From positions 1,178,001-1,242,000 of the forward strand of contig NZ_ONZI01000001.1 of NCBI RefSeq assembly GCF_900312995.1: a DNA stretch of 64,000 bases, written 5' to 3'. Made by a program: the position numbers and the translations under genes. Shown here in pieces: positions 26,464-36,000 of this stretch (the first letter of the stretch is position 1; each line of letters begins with the position of its first letter). The notes under the pieces were generated by a model that saw only the letters and a program-made list of their open reading frames with translations, had not been told where the DNA came from and searched no databases. Source of the stretch: Kushneria phyllosphaerae. GTDB lineage: Bacteria > Pseudomonadota > Gammaproteobacteria > Pseudomonadales > Halomonadaceae.

Positions 26464-27917
26464 CAGGCATGATGCCGCTGGGGCTCACTCTTTTATATAT
26501 AGCACTGGCCCTGTGGCTTGGCATTCGTGCCCGCCGCGGCCATGCAATGACCGCGCTCGAGCAGTGGGGCGTGGCCGGGCGCAGCATGAACGCCATGATG
26601 CTTTATCTGCTGATCGGAGCCGGCAGTGTCAGTGCCTATACCTTCATGGGGGCGCCGGGCTGGGCGTTTTCGCGGGGCGTGGCGGTCTTTTATGTGGTGA
26701 TCTATCTCTCCTATCTGGCGGTAGTGGCCTGGTATTTCGGCCCCAAGGTGTGGACGCTGGGCGCGCGTTTTGGTCATGTGACCCAGGCCAGTGCCATTCG
26801 TGATCGTTTTGAAAGTACAGCGCTGGGGGCGCTGGCCTCCCTGGTCATGGCCATCGGCACACTGGCCTACGCGGTGCTTCAGACCATGGGGGCCGCCTAT
26901 ATTCTGGGGGTCATGAGCAATGGTCTGATTCCGATATGGGCCGGCGTGCTGGTGGTGCTCGGGGTGATGGGCAGTTATCTCTATATCAGCGGTCAGCGAG
27001 CGATCGGCATGACCAATGCCTTTCAGGGTGGGCTCATGCTGTTTGTGGCCTGGCTGGTGGGCATCTGGGCGGTACACGATTTCACGGGCGGCTGGACGAC
27101 CGGAGCACTCTTTGAACGGCTGGCCGCCGAGCGGCCCGAGTTCATGACCCTGCCGGGCGCCAGTGGCAACATGGGGTTTGCCTTCTGGACAACCTCGATC
27201 ATTGTCTCGATGCTGTCCTTTCTGCCGCCGGTCTGGACGCAGTGGATGAGTGCCCGCTCGCGCGAGACCATCCGTCGCAGCGCGACCTGGCTGCCCACCT
27301 ACTATGTGGTCATTTTGCCCATGGTTGTGGTGGGCTTTATTGGCATTTTCACTCTGCCGACCCTGTCCCGGGCCGATACGGTGGCACTGGAGATGGCGAT
27401 GCAGACCATGCCGGCCTGGCTGACAGGCCTTCTGGGCGCAGGCACCCTGGCCGCGGCGATGTCATCGTGTGAGCCCTTTATCCATTCAGTGGCACTGTCG
27501 ATCACGCGCGATGTCCTGCAGCCGGCGCTGCGTCTTGAGGACGCCTTCACCGCCCGTCTGGCGCGCTGGATGCTCTTTCCCGTGCTGATGCTGGTGGCGG
27601 TACTGGCGATCAGCGAACCCGGTAACCTGGTGATGATCCTGCTGGTCGGGCTGGGGTTTGCCGCCCAGGTGCTGCCGGCGTTTATCGGCATGTTCTTCTG
27701 GTTTGGCGCGACCCGCAGTGGCGTCATGGCGGGTCTTCTGGCCGGGTTTGCGGTCACGTTTGCCCTGACCGTGATCTGGCCCAACCCGCTCGGTGTGCAT
27801 GCCGGCTTCTGGGGGCTTTTGCTCAATCTGCCGCTGTTTGTCGCGGTGTCCCGGCGTACTCGTTCGGCTTCCGAGCAGACGCTGCAACGCTTTTATGAGG
27901 TGGCGCGCCAATTTTGA
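26460..27917 (+). CDS. sodium:solute symporter (SSS family)
   Basis: A 485-residue carrier with about 13 membrane segments. SSS features are the GRSMNAMMLYLLIGAGSVSAYTFMG segment with the sodium-site region, PPVWTQWMSARS, and an AAMSSCEPFIHSVALSITRD segment. It differs clearly from ActP in the same window and is closer in general form to PanF-like monocarboxylate or pantothenate carriers. The substrate is not decided by sequence. Its ATG lies in the stop of the small membrane gene, and its stop shares one base with the next start, giving a tight three-gene operon. Confidence 0.85.
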   Translation: MTGMMPLGLTLLYIALALWLGIRARRGHAMTALEQWGVAGRSMNAMMLYLLIGAGSVSAYTFMGAPGWAFSRGVAVFYVVIYLSYLAVVAWYFGPKVWTLGARFGHVTQASAIRDRFESTALGALASLVMAIGTLAYAVLQTMGAAYILGVMSNGLIPIWAGVLVVLGVMGSYLYISGQRAIGMTNAFQGGLMLFVAWLVGIWAVHDFTGGWTTGALFERLAAERPEFMTLPGASGNMGFAFWTTSIIVSMLSFLPPVWTQWMSARSRETIRRSATWLPTYYVVILPMVVVGFIGIFTLPTLSRADTVALEMAMQTMPAWLTGLLGAGTLAAAMSSCEPFIHSVALSITRDVLQPALRLEDAFTARLARWMLFPVLMLVAVLAISEPGNLVMILLVGLGFAAQVLPAFIGMFFWFGATRSGVMAGLLAGFAVTFALTVIWPNPLGVHAGFWGLLLNLPLFVAVSRRTRSASEQTLQRFYEVARQF

Positions 27918-28822
27918 TGACACATGCTCAACCCCGAAAGGGATGGCGATGGTGGTTTTTGCTGCTGTGGCTGCCGACGCTGGCCGGCTGTTCGGGAGTA
28001 GACGCCATCAATGCCCTGACGCCTGCCGGGCAGACGCAGCAACTTGAATCGATCGCTTACGGTGAGGCGGCGCGCCAGCACCTGGACATCTACCGGCCTA
28101 AGGACGCCGATGGCCAGGCACCGGTGGTGGTGTTTTTCTACGGCGGCACCTGGCGTGAAGGCGCGCGTGAAGACTATCGCTTTGTGGGGCGGGCACTGGC
28201 CTCCCGCGGGATTGTTGCGGTCGTGGCGGACTACCGCCTCTATCCCGAGGTGCGCTATCCCGGCTTTGTCGAGGATACGGCACAGGCACTGGCCTGGAGC
28301 TATCGCCACATTACCCGTTACGGGGGAGATCCCAAAAGGCTCTTTATCATGGGCCACAGCGCCGGGGCCTATAACGCGGCCATGGTCGCGCTGGATCCGC
28401 GCTGGCTGGCCGCGCAGTCGCTGTCTCCCTCGATCCTCTCGGGCTGGATCGGGCTGGCAGGACCCTATGACTTTTTGCCGATCACCAACGAGGACGCTCG
28501 TCCCGTTTTTGACTGGCCCAACACCGCACAGGAGACCCAGCCCATCGCGCATGTCAGCGATCAGTCACCGCCGGCACTGCTGATGGCCTCGCATCGCGAT
28601 ACCACGGTCAACCCGATTCGCAACACGGCCGGCATGGCGCGGGCCCTGCGGGCTCATGGGGTGGCGGTGACCGAAGACTATGCCGACCATACCAGCCACG
28701 TGACGCTGATCGCGGCACTGGCCTGGCCGCTGCGCTGGCTGGGACCGGTGCTCGATGACATCGACACGTTCGTGCATGACACCCCACCTCGCTCGGACGA
28801 TGGGGCGGTCAGACCTCAGTGA
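27917..28822 (+). CDS. alpha/beta-hydrolase lipoprotein (esterase/lipase-like)
   Basis: A 301-residue protein with a lipoprotein signal (lipobox LAGC, Cys25) and an alpha/beta-hydrolase domain of the BD-FAE/carboxylesterase type. The oxyanion motif is FYGGTW (about 74-79), and the nucleophile elbow is G146-H-S148-A-G. An Asp and a terminal His (DHTSHV region) complete a plausible triad. The ATG at 27917 overlaps the symporter stop (TGATG). An envelope esterase supplying the neighbouring symporter with its substrate would fit the operon, but this is inference. The 3' end overlaps the convergent antiporter gene by 7 bp. Confidence 0.82.
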   Translation: MTHAQPRKGWRWWFLLLWLPTLAGCSGVDAINALTPAGQTQQLESIAYGEAARQHLDIYRPKDADGQAPVVVFFYGGTWREGAREDYRFVGRALASRGIVAVVADYRLYPEVRYPGFVEDTAQALAWSYRHITRYGGDPKRLFIMGHSAGAYNAAMVALDPRWLAAQSLSPSILSGWIGLAGPYDFLPITNEDARPVFDWPNTAQETQPIAHVSDQSPPALLMASHRDTTVNPIRNTAGMARALRAHGVAVTEDYADHTSHVTLIAALAWPLRWLGPVLDDIDTFVHDTPPRSDDGAVRPQ

Positions 28823-30492
28823 TGGGCATGGCCGGTATCACCGGTCAGTGCCGTTTCGGCCAGATCCACTTCCCGCACCAGTTTTCGCAGCACGTCATCG
28901 TTGATGTGGTGTCTGCCGCGTAGCCGGTAGTACTCGCGGCGCTCGGCGCGCAGGGCTTCCACGCGGGTTTCACGCTCCAGTGAACGAATGGCCTCGAGCC
29001 TGGGCGTCGGCAGGGTGGTGTCTCCCAGTTCAAGGCGCTGTCGATACCAGGTCATCAGCTGTGAGCTGATGTCGTTGAACGCAATGATGAACGCTTCGCT
29101 GTGGTCTTCGCGAGTGATGGCTTCTGCCCGCTGATGGTGAAAGTCCTCGATGCGCCGAATGGCCGCCTCGGCCGCCGCGATCCGGGCGCGCCGCTCCTCT
29201 TCGAACTCGTGGGTATCCCGGGGCAGATCCAGATTTTTCAGTACCAGCGGCAGGCCAATACTGCCGGTAATCAGGGTGAACATGATCACGCCGGTGGCCA
29301 GAAAGATCAAAAGCTCCCGTGCGGGGAAGGGCGTGCCGTCATTCATCAGCTGGGGAAGCGACAGCGCTGCGGCAAGCGTGATGGTGCCTCGGATGCCGGC
29401 AAGGGTGGCTGCCAGCATCACCCGCATCGAGATGGCCGCCCGATGTTCTTTGGAAAACATTCGCTGAAGCCAGGTGGCGCTCAGTATCCAGACGAAGCGC
29501 GACAGCAACAAGGCGATCGAGATAACCGCCACGTAGCCCAGCAGCCGCAGGAACTCGTAATCGCCCACGTCATGCAGCGAATGATCCAGCGCCCCGCCCA
29601 CGATGTCCGGCAGCTGAAAGCCCAGCAGCAGAAAGACCAGGGCATTGAGGGTGAATTCCAGCATCTCCCAGACACTTTTGGTCTGCATGCGCATGTTGAT
29701 CTGATGCTCACGCTTTAGATCGGTGCGGTTGATGACCATGCCGGCGGCCACCGCTGCCAGAATGCCGGACATGCCAAAATGCTCGGCCAGCAGATAGGCG
29801 GCAAAGGGCAATAACAGCAGCAGCAAAAGAATCTGAATGGTCGAGCCTTCGCCCAGATGGCGCTCGATCAGGCGCGTACGGATCACGTTGAACACGTACG
29901 CGATGGCAGCGCCGACCAAAAGTCCGCCAACGGAAATCACGAAAAAGCCCAGCGTGGCATCCATCACCGAGAAGGTGCCGGTCAACGCCGCGGCGACCGC
30001 AAACTTGAAGGCCACCAGACCCGAGGCGTCATTCATCAACGACTCGCCTTCCAGAATGCGCATCAACCGAGGCGGTACCGGCAATCGCCCCGAGATGGCG
30101 GACACGGCCACGGCATCAGTGGGGGAGAGAATGGCGGCGAGTGCAAAGCAGACCGGCATGGGCAGGGCCGGCAACAGCCAGTGGATGAAAGTGCCCACCC
30201 CCAGCACGGTAAACAGCACCAGGCCCAGCGCGAGTGCCAGTATCGGCCCGCGCAGCACCATGAATTCGCGCTGGGGAAAGCGTCTGGCATCGGCAAACAG
30301 CAGTGGCGCGATGAACACCAGCAAAAAGAGCTCGGGTTCGAGCTCCACGTTCAGATTGATGCCCGGCAGGGCGAGCAGAACGCCAAAGGCAATCTGCACT
30401 AAAGGCGTGGGCAATGCGGGCAGGAAACGGGCAGCCACACCGGTGGCAGAGGCCACCAGCAGCAGTATCAGTACGAGAAAGACGGCATCCAT
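28816..30492 (-). CDS. CPA1-family Na+/H+ antiporter (copy 1)
   Basis: A 558-residue protein with about 12 membrane segments and a cytoplasmic C-tail of about 160 residues rich in charged helices. The CPA1 core is intact: SPTDAVAVSAI in TM5, the ESLMNDASGLVAFKFA motif with the transport Asp, and GIRGTITLAAALS. Length and tail fit the YjcE/NhaP group. It should expel Na+ (or K+) in exchange for H+, which suits a halophile. It is paralogous to the gene at 34097-35758, down to the tail motif ERREYYRLR. No good ribosome site precedes the ATG at 30492. Confidence 0.9.
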   Translation of the reverse strand: MDAVFLVLILLLVASATGVAARFLPALPTPLVQIAFGVLLALPGINLNVELEPELFLLVFIAPLLFADARRFPQREFMVLRGPILALALGLVLFTVLGVGTFIHWLLPALPMPVCFALAAILSPTDAVAVSAISGRLPVPPRLMRILEGESLMNDASGLVAFKFAVAAALTGTFSVMDATLGFFVISVGGLLVGAAIAYVFNVIRTRLIERHLGEGSTIQILLLLLLLPFAAYLLAEHFGMSGILAAVAAGMVINRTDLKREHQINMRMQTKSVWEMLEFTLNALVFLLLGFQLPDIVGGALDHSLHDVGDYEFLRLLGYVAVISIALLLSRFVWILSATWLQRMFSKEHRAAISMRVMLAATLAGIRGTITLAAALSLPQLMNDGTPFPARELLIFLATGVIMFTLITGSIGLPLVLKNLDLPRDTHEFEEERRARIAAAEAAIRRIEDFHHQRAEAITREDHSEAFIIAFNDISSQLMTWYRQRLELGDTTLPTPRLEAIRSLERETRVEALRAERREYYRLRGRHHINDDVLRKLVREVDLAETALTGDTGHAHH

Positions 30493-30818
30493 GGGGTCAG
30501 CTTATCGGTTGGCCTGAGAGGACGTCATGAGTGACGAGGCAGGCCAGCATAGCGCATTTCATGAAACGACAATGAGGGCCGGCAGCACGACACATCAGAC
30601 CCCCGGCGCCTTGATGGAAGAATGTGCTTCCTCACGTCCGGCCTCGGCCCGTGAATGGCCTGTGGTCTGTGTTCAGGCGGTCAACAAAAGGGAATTCAAA
30701 GCTGTGTTACAGTAAGTTTTCCTTCGACAGGTCGGTATCAATACCTGTTACTCGATTTGACAGGGAGATACCGCTGTCGTGTTCTGAAATCGGATAAACA
30801 ACTATTAAAGGTATCCGT
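30493..30818. promoter_or_regulatory. divergent promoter region, antiporter copy 1 / dctP
   Basis: About 325 bp with no supported gene. Close to dctP, an inverted repeat ACAGGT...ACCTGT spans 30727-30748 and contains GGTATCAATACC (30734-30745), a good operator candidate. A TTGACA at 30757-30762 could be a -35 element, but the matching -10 is poor. The part nearer the antiporter shows nothing distinctive. Confidence 0.4.
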
Positions 30819-31868
30819 ATGCAGATTCGTAACGTCATGACCGGAGTGTTCGCCCTTTCCATGATGGGGGCGGCAAATTCTGCGCTCGCCGACACCTGGC
30901 GCTTTGGCCTTGAGGAAACCGAAGGTAGCGTTCAGTACGCCTATGCAGAAGCCTTCAAGGATCTGATCGAGGAAAAAAGCGACGGAGACATTACGGTCCA
31001 GATCCTTCCCTACGGCGTCTGGGGCTCCAGCTATTCTGCCCTTTATGACGCACTGCAAGGCGGCGCCATTCCCATCTCCTTTGGCTCGGGTTTTCTGGGC
31101 GGCACCGTCCCGGAAAGTCAGTTGATGAGTCTCAACTACGTCATGCCCAACGATCAGCTGGAAACCGCCGAGATTCTCAATTCCGATGCATTCATGCAAA
31201 GCGATGCGTGGCAGCAATCGTTTCGCAGTCGCGGACTGGTGCCGCTGGCCGCCGTGCCCGAAGGGTTTCAGGTATGGACCGCCAACAAGCCGATCCACAC
31301 GCCCGAGGACATGAAGGGGCTACAGATTCGCGTCATGGATAACAGCCTGCTGCGCGCGACCTATCAGGCCTACGGCGCGGCACCCATCACCATTGCCTAC
31401 GGCGAGCTTTACAGTGCACTTCAGCAGGGCCAGGCCGAAGGCAATATTCAGCCGGTCTTTGCCCACGAAAACATGGGTTTTTATGAAGTGCAGGACGACA
31501 TGATCTTTGCCGAGCAGGCACAGTTCATCGGCAACCTGATCGCCAATGAAAAGTGGTACGAAGCGCTGTCTGATGATCAACAAAAGATGCTGCAGTCCAC
31601 GCTTAAAGAGATGGTGCAAAAGGGCCATGACATCCAGACGCAGTTCAACGCCGAGCGTCTTGAGACGATCAAGGACAAAAGCGACATCAACATCATTTAT
31701 CTGGATGAAAAAGAGCGCAGTCGCTTTCGTGAACTCGCCCGCCCGGTGCGGAAGGTATATGTCGACATGGTCGGTGAGCGCGGCAAGCAGGCCCTGGATA
31801 TCCTGCTCAAAGAGGTCGAGGAGAGTAAATCCGGCTCCAGTGACAGTGACGACGGTCAGGCCACCTGA
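30819..31868 (+). CDS. TRAP transporter solute-binding protein (DctP family)
   Basis: A 349-residue periplasmic binding protein. A signal peptide (about 1-25, SALA-D cleavage) precedes a DctP fold with the conserved ligand-arginine segment MKGLQIRVMDN and the hallmark GELYSALQQGQAEGNIQP. It captures a carboxylate-type solute for the DctQM membrane pair. Those genes lie on the opposite strand just downstream and converge on this gene, an unusual split. The final 20 residues are Ser/Asp-rich. The gene ends at a strong terminator. The ligand cannot be named; C4-dicarboxylates, other organic acids and ectoine-like solutes are all possible. Confidence 0.9.
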   Translation: MQIRNVMTGVFALSMMGAANSALADTWRFGLEETEGSVQYAYAEAFKDLIEEKSDGDITVQILPYGVWGSSYSALYDALQGGAIPISFGSGFLGGTVPESQLMSLNYVMPNDQLETAEILNSDAFMQSDAWQQSFRSRGLVPLAAVPEGFQVWTANKPIHTPEDMKGLQIRVMDNSLLRATYQAYGAAPITIAYGELYSALQQGQAEGNIQPVFAHENMGFYEVQDDMIFAEQAQFIGNLIANEKWYEALSDDQQKMLQSTLKEMVQKGHDIQTQFNAERLETIKDKSDINIIYLDEKERSRFRELARPVRKVYVDMVGERGKQALDILLKEVEESKSGSSDSDDGQAT

Positions 31869-31891
31869 TTCACCTGATCTTTTGATGGCAT

Positions 31892-31929
31892 AAAAAAACG
31901 CCCGCAGGCACTGCCTGCGGGCGTTTTTT
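31892..31929. terminator. bidirectional rho-independent terminator between dctP and dctM
   Basis: A long GC stem (CGCCCGCAGG arm from 31899, matching arm ending 31923) flanked by seven A on the left and six T on the right. It can end transcripts from both convergent TRAP units. Confidence 0.92.
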
Positions 31930-31999
31930 GTTCGCTGCGCTCAGCAGCTGCCTTGCATGCCTTTTATGCCACTCAAGGCATACCGTGTGTAACCGACGC

Positions 32000-33283
32000 T
32001 CAGTCGCTGCCCAGCGAGGGCAGCAGCAGCGAAATCTGCGGAAAGACAATCAGAATCAGCGTGGCCAGCAACAAAACGAGGATAAAGGGCGGCGTGCCTC
32101 GAATGACCTCCAGATAGGGGCGGCGAAAGACGGCAATGGCTGTAAAGATATCGCAGCCAAAGGGTGGTGTGGCCGAGCCGATGGCCGCCTGAAGCGTCAC
32201 GATGACACCAACATGCACCGGGTCCAGCCCGGTCGACTGCACCAGCGGCTTGAAGATGGGCACCAGAATCAGGATGACCACGATCGGGTCGACAAACATG
32301 CAGCCGATGAAAAAGGCGACGGCAATCAGAAGCAGCGCCAGAAACTGACTGTCGCCGATGCTCTCGATGATCGGTTTGAGAATCTGCTCGGGGACACCGG
32401 CTGTTGCCAGCGCCTGTGAAAAGGCTGCGCCGATCGCCACCAGGATAAAGACCACGGCGGTAATCATGCCGGTCGAGAGTGCCAGACTGCCAAGATCGCG
32501 AATTTTGACCTGACGGTAGATCACCACTTCCAGCAACAGGGCATAGGCGACAGCCACCGCCGAGGCTTCAACGGCGCTGAAAAAGCCGCCGTAGATACCG
32601 CCCACTACCAGAACCGGAAAGCCCAGCGGCAGGATGACACGACGAAGCGCGCGCCTGCGCTCGCGCCATGAGGCCTTCGGGTCCGGCGTGATGCCCTTCA
32701 GTCGAGAGTCGATCCAGCAGTAGAGCGAAAACATCACCATGATCAGAAATCCGGGCAGGATACCCGCCAAAAAGAGATCGCCAATCGAGGTCTGCATCGC
32801 CACGCCATAGATAATGAAACCGATGCTGGGTGGAATCAGAAGGGCGACATCGCTGGCGTTAATGATCAGGGCCAGCGTAAAGGAATCGGAATATCCCTTC
32901 TTGAGCAGACGAGGGCGCATTGGCCCCCCCATGGCCACCACGGTTGCCTGGGTCGAGCCTGAAACGGCGCCAAACAGGGCACAGGATGCGGCGGTGGTAA
33001 TGGGCAGACCGCCACGCAGATGGCGGGTAAAGGCGTCCACCACATCCAGCAATCGGTTGGCGGTATGCCCCCTGGTCAAAATGTCGGCGGCAAAGATGAA
33101 CATCGGTACGGCGGCCAGCACCCAGCTGCCGACACCATTGATCATCCAGCTGACCGCCTGGTCCGGGCCAAAAAAGGTCATTCCGGTAAACATCATATAC
33201 AGCGTGCCGGCGGCCAGGGGGACCATCATGGGAAATCCCAACAACAGCAGCACGAGCATGAGCACACCCAGCCCTGTCAGCAT
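32000..33283 (-). CDS. TRAP transporter large permease subunit (DctM family)
   Basis: A 427-residue protein with about 12 membrane segments. Typical DctM motifs include GFPMMVPLAAG, the AVPMFIFAADIL segment, the GSTQATVVAMG loop, IPPSIGFIIYG, and the ATPPFGCDIFTAIAVF C-terminal signature. It forms the ion-coupled channel of a TRAP system with the DctQ subunit upstream (57-bp gap) and the DctP protein across the terminator. The ATG at 33283 has AAGGAAAGAGA upstream. Confidence 0.93.
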   Translation of the reverse strand: MLTGLGVLMLVLLLLGFPMMVPLAAGTLYMMFTGMTFFGPDQAVSWMINGVGSWVLAAVPMFIFAADILTRGHTANRLLDVVDAFTRHLRGGLPITTAASCALFGAVSGSTQATVVAMGGPMRPRLLKKGYSDSFTLALIINASDVALLIPPSIGFIIYGVAMQTSIGDLFLAGILPGFLIMVMFSLYCWIDSRLKGITPDPKASWRERRRALRRVILPLGFPVLVVGGIYGGFFSAVEASAVAVAYALLLEVVIYRQVKIRDLGSLALSTGMITAVVFILVAIGAAFSQALATAGVPEQILKPIIESIGDSQFLALLLIAVAFFIGCMFVDPIVVILILVPIFKPLVQSTGLDPVHVGVIVTLQAAIGSATPPFGCDIFTAIAVFRRPYLEVIRGTPPFILVLLLATLILIVFPQISLLLPSLGSD

Positions 33284-33340
33284 GATCTCTTTCCTTTTGT
33301 TGTTATCGTTAATCCATTGTGATCTACGGTATGGGTGCGC

Positions 33341-33964
33341 TTACCGGTCGTCTGGCGTGCTGGCACCCTCGGCGTCACTGCCGGGCAGCGGCGCGTCGTT
33401 GTAGTCCTCCTGTTCCGTGAGAGAGCGCCAGATGCCGGGGCTTGTCAGGTTACGAATGACGGTCAGCACATACTGAATACCGGCAAGTGCAAACCCGATG
33501 GGCAAGGCGAGATAAACGATCCACAGCGGCATCTGCAGCGAGGCACTGGTACGACCGCGATCATGAAGGGTGATGACGTACTCGATGGATTTGTAGCTGA
33601 AGTAGAACATCAAAAGCGCTGTTCCCAGACAGATCAGCACCAGCAGGGCCTTGCGGCGCTGACCGCCGAGCTGCTCATAAAACGCTGACATGCTGATATG
33701 GCGGGCGTGACGGGCAGCGTAGCCCACACCGACAAAGGTAATCACCACAATCAGCATCTCGGTGATTTCATAAGTACCGGCGATGCCTTGGCCAAGGACA
33801 ATGTTGCCCACGACGTGAGCACTCATCAAAAACGCCATGGCAAGAATGCTGCCGGCCACGATGGTGCGTTCAATGAGGCCCAGCCCGCGATCAAATAGCA
33901 GCAGTGCTCGCAAAAGCGCACTTGAGTGTTGATCACCGCTTCGTGAGGAAGAGATCTGGCTCAT
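33341..33964 (-). CDS. TRAP transporter small permease subunit (DctQ family)
   Basis: A 207-residue protein with four membrane segments between about residues 35 and 175. The VVITFVGVGYAARHARHISMSAFYEQL segment, with its R-H-x-x-H/D pattern, is typical of DctQ. It is the first gene of the minus-strand dctQ-dctM unit. The ATG at 33964 has AAGGAAA upstream; a codon at 33991 would add nine residues without a ribosome site. The C-terminal 25 residues are acidic and outside the family core. Confidence 0.88.
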   Translation of the reverse strand: MSQISSSRSGDQHSSALLRALLLFDRGLGLIERTIVAGSILAMAFLMSAHVVGNIVLGQGIAGTYEITEMLIVVITFVGVGYAARHARHISMSAFYEQLGGQRRKALLVLICLGTALLMFYFSYKSIEYVITLHDRGRTSASLQMPLWIVYLALPIGFALAGIQYVLTVIRNLTSPGIWRSLTEQEDYNDAPLPGSDAEGASTPDDR

Positions 33965-34096
33965 GAGTCTTTTCCTTGTTTTAGAGAGCATGTTTTTGTT
34001 GTGAAGATCGCATCACAGACCATACAGCCCTGCCCCTTTATAACAAGGGGCGGACGGGTATCACCAGTATCGTCCAGCCCGGCCCTGTCGGCTCGC

Positions 34097-35758
34097 TCAG
34101 CGTTTGGCGCGTGATGTCAACGCCATCTCGACCAGGTCCAGTTCGCGCACCAGTCGGCGCAGGGTGTCGTCATCGATCTGATGAATCGAGCGCAGCCGAT
34201 AGTACTCGCGGCGTTCGGCGCGGATGGCCGTCAGGCGCATTTCGCGGGAAAAGCGCTGATCATATTCGTGACGCTCGGAGCTCGAGCGCTTGTCGTTGAT
34301 GGTCATCAGGTTGCGGTAGTAGCTGATCATGCGCGCGCTGGTCTCGGTCAGCACCGAGCGTTCAAGCTCGGTGTCATGGCGCTCCTGCGCACCGGCATGC
34401 CAGCTTTCGATGGCCTCGATGGCCGCCAGCGAGGCGGCATGGCGCGCCGATCGGGCCTCTTCGTCGCGCCAGCTGTCGTCGGGCTTGTCCATGCGCCGCA
34501 ACAATAGTGGCAGGGTGACGCTGCCCAGCAGCAGGGTAAAAAGGATGACGCCGGTGGCCAGAAAGATCACCAGTTCGCGACCGGGAAAGACCTCGCCGCT
34601 GGGTAACGCCAACGGCAGTGACAGCGCTGCGGCAAGCGTGATGGTGCCGCGAATGCCGGCCAGTGTACCGACCGCCATGATGCCGCTGGAAAGAGGCACG
34701 TGCGCACTGCGCCGCCGTCGTGAGGACAGCCTCGAGAGATAGACCGCGCCCATGATCCAGAAAAAGCGCAGCAGCATCAGCGCCAGCGAGATCACGACCA
34801 CATAGAACACCAGTTCGGCCAGACTGAAACTGCGGGCGTTGTTGAGAGAGACCTCGATCGCGCCGCCGATGATGTCCGGCAGCTGAAGCCCCAGCAGCAA
34901 AAACACCATCGCATTGAGCAAAAAGGTCAGGATCTCCCAGAAATGGTTCATCTGCATACGCGTGCGGGTCTGGGCGTAACGCTTGAGCTCGGTGCGGTTG
35001 ATGGTAATGCCAGCGGCCACGGCGGCCAGAATGCCGGAGCCTTCCAGATGCTCGGCGATCAGGTAGGCCGCAAAGGGGATCATCAGCATGACCAGCAAAA
35101 TTTCGGTCGACGATTCGGTGCCGCGCCTGTCGATCAGCTTGCGACGGATGGTCGAAAAGAGAAAGGCCAGCGTGACACCGACCGATACGCCCACAAGGGT
35201 GATCAGGGCAAACTGCAGGCTGACCTGCCCAAACGAGAAGGCACCGGTCATGGCGGCAGCTACGGCAAACTTGAGCGAGACCAGAGCTGATGCGTCGTTC
35301 ATCAGCGATTCGCCTTCAAGAATGTGCATCAGGCGGGGCGGCACGCCGAGCCTGCCGGAAATGGCAGAGACGGCCACGGCATCGGTAGGCGACAAAATGG
35401 CGGCCAGCGCAAAACACACGGCCAGCGGCAGGTTGGGCAATAGCCAGTGCATCAGAAATCCTGCGCCCACCACGGTAAACAGCACCAGTCCCACGGCCAG
35501 CGCAATGATGGGATGACGCAGCGAGGTCAGCTCACGCTGAGGGAACTGCCAGGCGTCTGCAAACAAGAGCGGCGGCACAAACAGCAGCATGAAGGTTTCG
35601 GGTTCCAGGTTGATATTCAGCGGCGTATTCAACCAGGCCAGCAGGGCGCCTATCGCGATCTGTAAAATGGGCAGGGGCAGGCGGGGCATGAAACGCGCCA
35701 GTATGCCGCTGCCGGCGGCGACCAGAATCAGCGATAAGGCCAATAACACAATATGCAT
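34097..35758 (-). CDS. CPA1-family Na+/H+ antiporter (copy 2)
   Basis: A 553-residue antiporter colinear with copy 1 (28816-30492). It has the same SPTDAVAVSAI, ESLMNDASALVSLKFA and GIRGTITLAAALS motifs, the NRTELKR segment and a charged cytoplasmic tail ending in the ERREYYRLR and LVRELDLVEMAL motifs. It differs mainly in the early loop (WLNTPLNINLEPE) and the tail. The start MHIVLL at 35758 aligns with copy 1; a frame reaching 35842 adds a hydrophilic stretch unlike the family. It lies about 130 bp upstream of dctQ on the same strand and may be co-transcribed. Confidence 0.9.
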   Translation of the reverse strand: MHIVLLALSLILVAAGSGILARFMPRLPLPILQIAIGALLAWLNTPLNINLEPETFMLLFVPPLLFADAWQFPQRELTSLRHPIIALAVGLVLFTVVGAGFLMHWLLPNLPLAVCFALAAILSPTDAVAVSAISGRLGVPPRLMHILEGESLMNDASALVSLKFAVAAAMTGAFSFGQVSLQFALITLVGVSVGVTLAFLFSTIRRKLIDRRGTESSTEILLVMLMIPFAAYLIAEHLEGSGILAAVAAGITINRTELKRYAQTRTRMQMNHFWEILTFLLNAMVFLLLGLQLPDIIGGAIEVSLNNARSFSLAELVFYVVVISLALMLLRFFWIMGAVYLSRLSSRRRRSAHVPLSSGIMAVGTLAGIRGTITLAAALSLPLALPSGEVFPGRELVIFLATGVILFTLLLGSVTLPLLLRRMDKPDDSWRDEEARSARHAASLAAIEAIESWHAGAQERHDTELERSVLTETSARMISYYRNLMTINDKRSSSERHEYDQRFSREMRLTAIRAERREYYRLRSIHQIDDDTLRRLVRELDLVEMALTSRAKR

Positions 35759-35913
35759 CGATGACGTCCTGTCATGTGTTCCTGTTTTTCGATGGATGCC
35801 GGCGCAAATGGTTGCATTCACGCTGGCATGAGGCGACATCATGTGGCCCGATATTGTCCTGATCTGACTCGACAGGAGGGAGGTGGCGCTGTTGGCTGTA
35901 ATGGGTCACGAAC

Positions 35914-35944
35914 AAAAAGCCGGCATCTCGTTGGAGATGCCGGC
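35914..35944 (-). terminator. rho-independent terminator of the pfpI pair
   Basis: A perfect 11-bp stem (GCCGGCATCTC 35919-35929 with 35934-35944), GTTG loop, and TTTTT following on the minus strand. It lies 57 bp after the stop of the PfpI gene at 36001. Confidence 0.9.
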
Positions 35945-36000
35945 AGATATCTTGATCCATGGATTTTTGATCCGTGCGCGCAGCACGGCATCTCATGGCA

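Noticed and set aside
28044..28583. second open frame inside the esterase gene
   Set aside because: Arg/Ser/Trp-rich frame shadow without domain features; the lipoprotein esterase frame has clear motifs.
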